Source: Cyclina sinensis (taxonomy: Eukaryota > Mollusca > Bivalvia > Venerida > Veneridae). Taken from it: a DNA stretch of 64,000 nt. The stretch spans positions 20,903,908 to 20,967,907 of the forward strand of contig JAAONU010000019.1 of the NCBI GenBank assembly GCA_012932295.1. The letters are read 5' to 3'. How positions within the stretch are numbered: position 1 is the stretch's first letter; every line of letters begins with the position of its first letter. A program made the translations under genes and the position numbers. Shown piece after piece: positions 59,801 through 64,000 of this stretch. Under the pieces are notes generated by a model, which searched no databases, was not told the DNA's origin, and saw only the letters and a list, made by a program, of their open reading frames with translations.

Positions 59801-59851
59801 GCCGAAGTCCAAAATCATAAAGAAAACTTACTGAAGGGAATTATTCCTGAG
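56820..59851. other. Intergenic; (GT)n-(G)12 at 58015-58047
   Basis: 3' flank of the SLC16-like gene. No gene recognised. A frame at 58404-58616 (-) has basic sequence but no domain. Apart from the GT/G run the region looks ordinary. Confidence 0.45.
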
Positions 59852-62800
59852 TCAAGATTCGGGATCAGTTCCTTCCTCTATATCAGCGTTAACTTCACTT
59901 AGAAGAGCATCATATTCTGTTATGACAGGTTCTGCTGAATCATGTTTACTAAACAAATTAGAACTTCCGTCAGTTTTCATCTCAGATCTTATATTTGCTA
60001 CATTTTCTCTCGACGTGCACACACCCGGTTCGAGGTTAGAATCTCTAAGTGCACTTTTATCAATTGTTATCTCGCATACTGTGTATATATCGTTATTGCG
60101 ATGGTTCTTCTGTCTGTATCTGTAATGTACTATTGGATAAACCATCAGAAGTGAGGAAAGCACCATACTGACCCCTGCTAGGTAAAAGGACGAAGTATAG
60201 CTTCCTGTTGACGTTAACATCATCCCTGAAACGTACACCGGCAACATTAATTTGTTCTGTTTGATTTACCTTTACTTACTCCTAAAACCCAGTATTCATT
60301 GCATATGAAGAAAGGAAAAGTGGTATATATGATTATATAGGTGTAAGTTCACAAGTTCAAGTAACAGGATGCTATAGTAATTACTGGGAAAGCCCGTTGA
60401 AGAATTACTTTGATCCAAGAACGGCAAAGGCGTTGTTATAAGAACTAAAGAACTCACCTGCAAGCGGGCCGCCAATCAAATTTCCAGTTGCTTTGAATGG
60501 CAAACTAAAACCAACACCGTCGGCAAATCTGTCAAAACCAACAATAGAGTGGATGACGGCATGGATGAGAGCTCCAGACACACAATAAAAGAACCCGGCC
60601 AGTCCTGCTAGGATAAACATACTCATCTTTGAAAGACAAAATGGCGTTAGTCCTATCACAATGCCAGCAATCGTCAAGGCAACGGTGTAGAGAACGGTAC
60701 AGTTTACTCTAGGATGATGTCCTAAAACACTGAAAAACGCCTTACCAACTATGTTGCATACAGAGTACGCAATCAAAAGAGTGCCAAAGTCTTTCCAAGT
60801 AAAACCTGCCTGTTTTGAGTACGAAGGTAAATACAACATGTAAATGACTTGACCCAAATTATTAAAAACATTGCTACAGCAAAAACAAATGAAAGACATC
60901 TTTCTGAAGACTATGGAATTTATTGTTTTCTTTTTTGGAATTGACCCTATGTTTCCTTTATCAGAATGTAGCACGTGCACTGGTGAAGTATTATGATTGG
61001 CGTCGCATCCATGTATTAAAGGACTCATCACACCGGCGCATGCGCAAAGATTAAATGTAATTGCACTTAGTATTAGCAACATGCCTCTCCATCCATACTT
61101 TTGATCAAGTCCTATAATGAGCTCGGCATATATAATAATACCAATGTTATGTCCTACAGAAGATATTCCTGTTGCTATAGTTTTATATTTGTCGAAATAG
61201 ATGTTCAAGGCAGTCATACAACCGGTGTAGTTTATACCAAAACCAAGACCTGCAAACACAAGAATGCGATTCAATCTTTCGTTTGTTCAAAACTCACTTG
61301 ATTTCTTTACACTATCTGCTATTTTATATTCATAATAAGATTGAACGGAATCTATGCAGAAGGAAAGCATTTTTGTTTCGTAACTAAGGATATAATTATA
61401 ATTATACTGACAATACTAGACTGCACTGTAAACTCAAAATATTTTCGTAACATATCAAAATCACGCTTCAGAATGCATTACCTGTAAGAACACCGTGTGA
61501 AAATATCAAGAATGTTAAACTGGTAGCAAAAAAGCTGAAAGCCAGTCCTCCAGCCGCCAGTAAGCCACCAATAAATGCGCATGCGCGATACCCATATCTG
61601 TTGGTGAGGTAGCTTCCAAATGGAGCTGTAAAAAGATCACTTATTTCATAGATTTTACAATTTACTTTCTTTGAAAATAAATAAATAGTAAGTCACCACA
61701 TGGAACACATGGAAAGATAAATTTCCATTTGAATGCTCATCTTAGTGGACCAAATAAAGCAATCATTTAAATACGTTAAAGTGCATGAAATGTATGCAAA
61801 AGGAATATCTGCACGGAGTTTTAGCACGTCTGACTTCGAAGAAAAAAGTTGAGCTATTATTGTCACTGACCGTCATCGTCATCGTTGTCGGCGGAGGCGG
61901 TGTCTTGCAAAAACTTTAATGTAACTGATTTATCATTAACCATAGGGCTTAGATGTTTGATATTTGATGTGTAGCATTGTCTAGTGGACCTCTGCTAATC
62001 TGGTTCAAATGACCCTAGGATCAATATTTTCCACGCCCTTGGTCTTGTATATAGTTATTTAGGAAAAACTTTGAAAATTTTATTTTCTAAAACGGCTTAA
62101 CACAGAGCTCTGTTAGTTGATGTGAGGCATCCTCTAGTAGACCTCTACCAAGAGTGTTCATACTATGTCCCAGGGGTCAAAATTATTCCCAACCTAGGGG
62201 TGACTTGATTTTGCATAAAATTATATAGGAAAAAACTCCTACTTGCAAAGCACATAGCCTAGAAGTTAATTGTTTACTTACATAGAATAGATAGGTACTC
62301 TCCTGCCCTCTCCTTTGCAAGGAACCCACACCATTACCACCCCCACTCCACCCATTTTTTTTGTTTTTTTGGTTTTTTTTAGGAGTAAACAAGTTAACCC
62401 CCCCCCCCGCAAACCCTGACCCGACCAGACACTCCACCCTCAAAGATTTGTTTTTTCTCATTTCTATTTTTATAAGGATGAGATGGTACTTGCTGCCTTC
62501 CCCCGCCCACCCTCCCCCAAAATCAGGGATGAGAGGATACTCCCAACTAGACCTCCACCCCACCACCACCACCCTAAAAAAAAGAAAAAAATAATTTCCT
62601 TATTTTTCTTTCTTTGTTTTTTTTGTGGGGAGGGAGGCGGGGATAGGTACTTGCAAGCTTGTTTCCAATAAATAAAACAGTCGAGCGTTAGTGCCTCTCC
62701 GCGCTGCTCTTTTTAATTCATGAAAGTACTGTTTTAAGCACTTATATATAAATAAAATAAAATGTTTTATCTAGATTGCTATTTAAATTCATGATTGAAA

Positions 62801-63023
62801 CGTCAAAGTAACATCATTAGCAGTACTCACCAGACATGAACCACATAGTAACCGGCAGACTGTATAACATCGACACTTTAACTGGGTCAGATCCATACGC
62901 GTCTTGGAAAATCACATAAAATAGTCCGCCAGAAAAACAGATACCGCCAAGAATAGTCTGGCTGCATATGACACAGACCAGCACTACCCAGCCCCACCCA
63001 CCATCTCTTCTAAGCTTCATCAT
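59852..63023 (-). CDS. Monocarboxylate-transporter-like protein (SLC16/MFS), four exons
   Basis: Exons 63023-62831, 61625-61482, 61249-60458 and 60225-59852 join with phase-1 GT/AG introns to 1503 nt, 500 aa, a normal length. The N-terminal RRDGGWGWVV (5-14) is the SLC16 signature at TM1. APFGSYLTNRYGYRACAF lies at the TM2-3 loop, GPLAG at TM10, and there is a ~90-residue acidic cytoplasmic tail. Twelve helices fit an MFS fold, with a long loop between TM6 and TM7 (about 190-228). In TM8 the Asp/Arg pair essential in MCT1 (D302, R306) aligns with N278 and K282 (CNIVGK), and the TM1 lysine position is Gly. It is therefore more likely an orphan-type carrier than a proton-lactate symporter; the substrate is unknown. 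The second Met could also be the start. Confidence 0.9.
61626..62830. other. SLC16 intron 1 with low-complexity DNA
   Basis: Around 61890-62180 there are phrases like CTAGTGGACCTCTGCTAATC and CTAGTAGACCTCTACCAAGA, two diverged units about 130 bp apart. A homopolymer-rich segment with C and T runs occupies about 62340-62640. Frames here are compositional artefacts. Confidence 0.5.
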
Positions 63024-63354
63024 CACGCTCTGTGCAAATGGTCCACCATACTAATCCTCCAAATGTTCACCAACTAATGAAAGATAACATGCGACAAAAC
63101 AATAAAATAAGTCGTCTTTAACTTCTAATTATTGAATTGATTTAGTGACTTGATAACTTATGTACAAAATATAAGACACTAACTGCTTTCAACATAATCA
63201 TACTGCCACAAGAGCACAGTTAGTGGTAATCAAGGCGGTCATTACATTTATAACTAATAACAACAGTTACTCTCTTACCTTGCATCATACATTTTTAGAT
63301 GCTACTTATCAATCAAAACAAATTTCGCGTTCAAATCACTTATGTTTCTTTTAT

Positions 63355-63575
63355 TAACTGAAAAGACATTTAGCGTGACTATTATTGACTGAAAACACAT
63401 TTAGCGTTTAAATCACTTCTGCGACTATGATAAATTCAAAACACATTTAGCGTATAAATTCCACTCTGCACTGTTAAAAATTTCAAAACACTTTAAGCGT
63501 TCACAACAATTATAAATTCAAAACACATTAAGCGTTCACTACAATTATAAATTCAAAACATAGTGTTTCAATCAC
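63355..63575. repeat. ~40-bp minisatellite upstream of the SLC16-like gene
   Basis: The word CAAAACACATTTAGCG and variants (GAAAACACATTTAGCG, CAAAACACTTTAAGCG, CAAAACACATTAAGCG) occur about every 35-47 bases, usually followed by TTCA or TTTAAATCACTTCTG. At least five units, 330-550 bp before the start codon. Confidence 0.75.
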
Positions 63576-64000
63576 TTCTGGCACTACTACGAACTTAGCT
63601 TGAAACGAGCTTGTACCAATCACAGCTTTCAGCAATCACACACTGTTGTTAAACGCTTCATAACGTTTTGTCGTTGTTGTTGTTGTTTTACTTCCGATTT
63701 TATATTCTGTGTTAAATTATCCGCAACGAGTGTAACTTTATTTTATGCCGCTTCAACCACTGAAATATATAATATATACAAGTTGCCTGTTTTATGTGAT
63801 TATTGTCCGCTATTTACCTTCCGTTGATAGCCGTGCCATTAGATGCTACGATAGGACATATATTGATCTAATGCGCAGGTACAACAATCGATAAATAGTC
63901 AGACTCATTACTTTGTTACAATACGTTGACATGGTTAACACTTGTAATTATTTGTGTGGACAATTATCAGTTACTGCCATCTCGAATGGTCTACATGTAT
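63576..64000. other. Probable upstream region, nothing recognised
   Basis: No coding sequence or repeat seen apart from a short GTTGTTGTTGTT run at 63671-63687. It may contain the 5' leader or promoter of the SLC16-like gene. Confidence 0.35.

Noticed and set aside
62183..62640. 129-codon Gly-rich frame and opposing Pro/His-rich frames
   Set aside because: They arise from C and T homopolymer runs inside SLC16 intron 1.

Overview
The window looks like nuclear DNA of a marine bivalve mollusc. It is AT-rich and gene-poor, its genes are split by phase-1 introns with ordinary GT/AG sites, and it is full of fold-back elements and ~145-bp tandem-repeat elements of the kind common in bivalve genomes. 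The species cannot be named from the sequence. No bacterial-style genes, operons, rRNA or credible tRNA genes were seen.

Three host genes are well supported. (1) 5870-6817 (+): an intronless GT31 beta-1,3-glycosyltransferase, 315 aa, apparently intact. (2) 29841-23064 (-): a seven-exon type I membrane receptor that I assembled from splice sites. It has a signal peptide, one sushi/CCP domain, a Ser/Thr-rich stalk, one membrane helix, and a tyrosine-rich tail with an ITIM-like and an ITAM-like motif. The seven exons sum to 1068 nt (355 codons plus stop) with consistent phases. A same-frame tail continuation (22979-22659) lies beyond a short stop-containing gap, and a decayed paralogous tail lies upstream on the opposite strand (30430-30885). 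(3) 63023-59852 (-): a four-exon SLC16/monocarboxylate-transporter-like protein (1503 nt, 500 aa) with Asn and Lys at the usual Asp/Arg pair of TM8. A partial 3' exon of an unrecognised repeated protein family is at 397-819 (+).

Most of the rest is mobile DNA. 0.85-5.1 kb holds four small inverted-repeat elements. 7.9-9.0 kb holds a retroelement gag-like remnant. 10.9-13.1 kb holds a decayed Ty3/gypsy pol on the minus strand. 14.3-15.2 kb is an 847-bp fold-back element with a 6-bp target-site duplication. 17.5, 24.3 and 48.5 kb hold three related elements with tRNA-like Pol III boxes. 26.5-28.5 kb is a ~145-bp tandem-repeat element inside a receptor intron. 39.9-40.5 kb is a long palindrome. 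54.5-56.8 kb is an inverted-terminus element with internal repeats.

The largest structure is a decayed Polinton/Maverick at about 41.8-50.8 kb (+), with DNA polymerase B, integrase, capsid-like and cysteine-protease remnants in order. A tandem-repeat element has entered it, that element carries a 5'-truncated LINE with a 10-bp target-site duplication, and a Pol III-box element sits further downstream. Two diverged copies of a 1.5-2 kb segment (35.7-38.5 and 52.3-54.1 kb) lie in direct orientation on either side of the Polinton.

The item most worth following up is the CCP receptor, its interrupted signalling tail and its inverted paralogue, a candidate bivalve immune-receptor locus.
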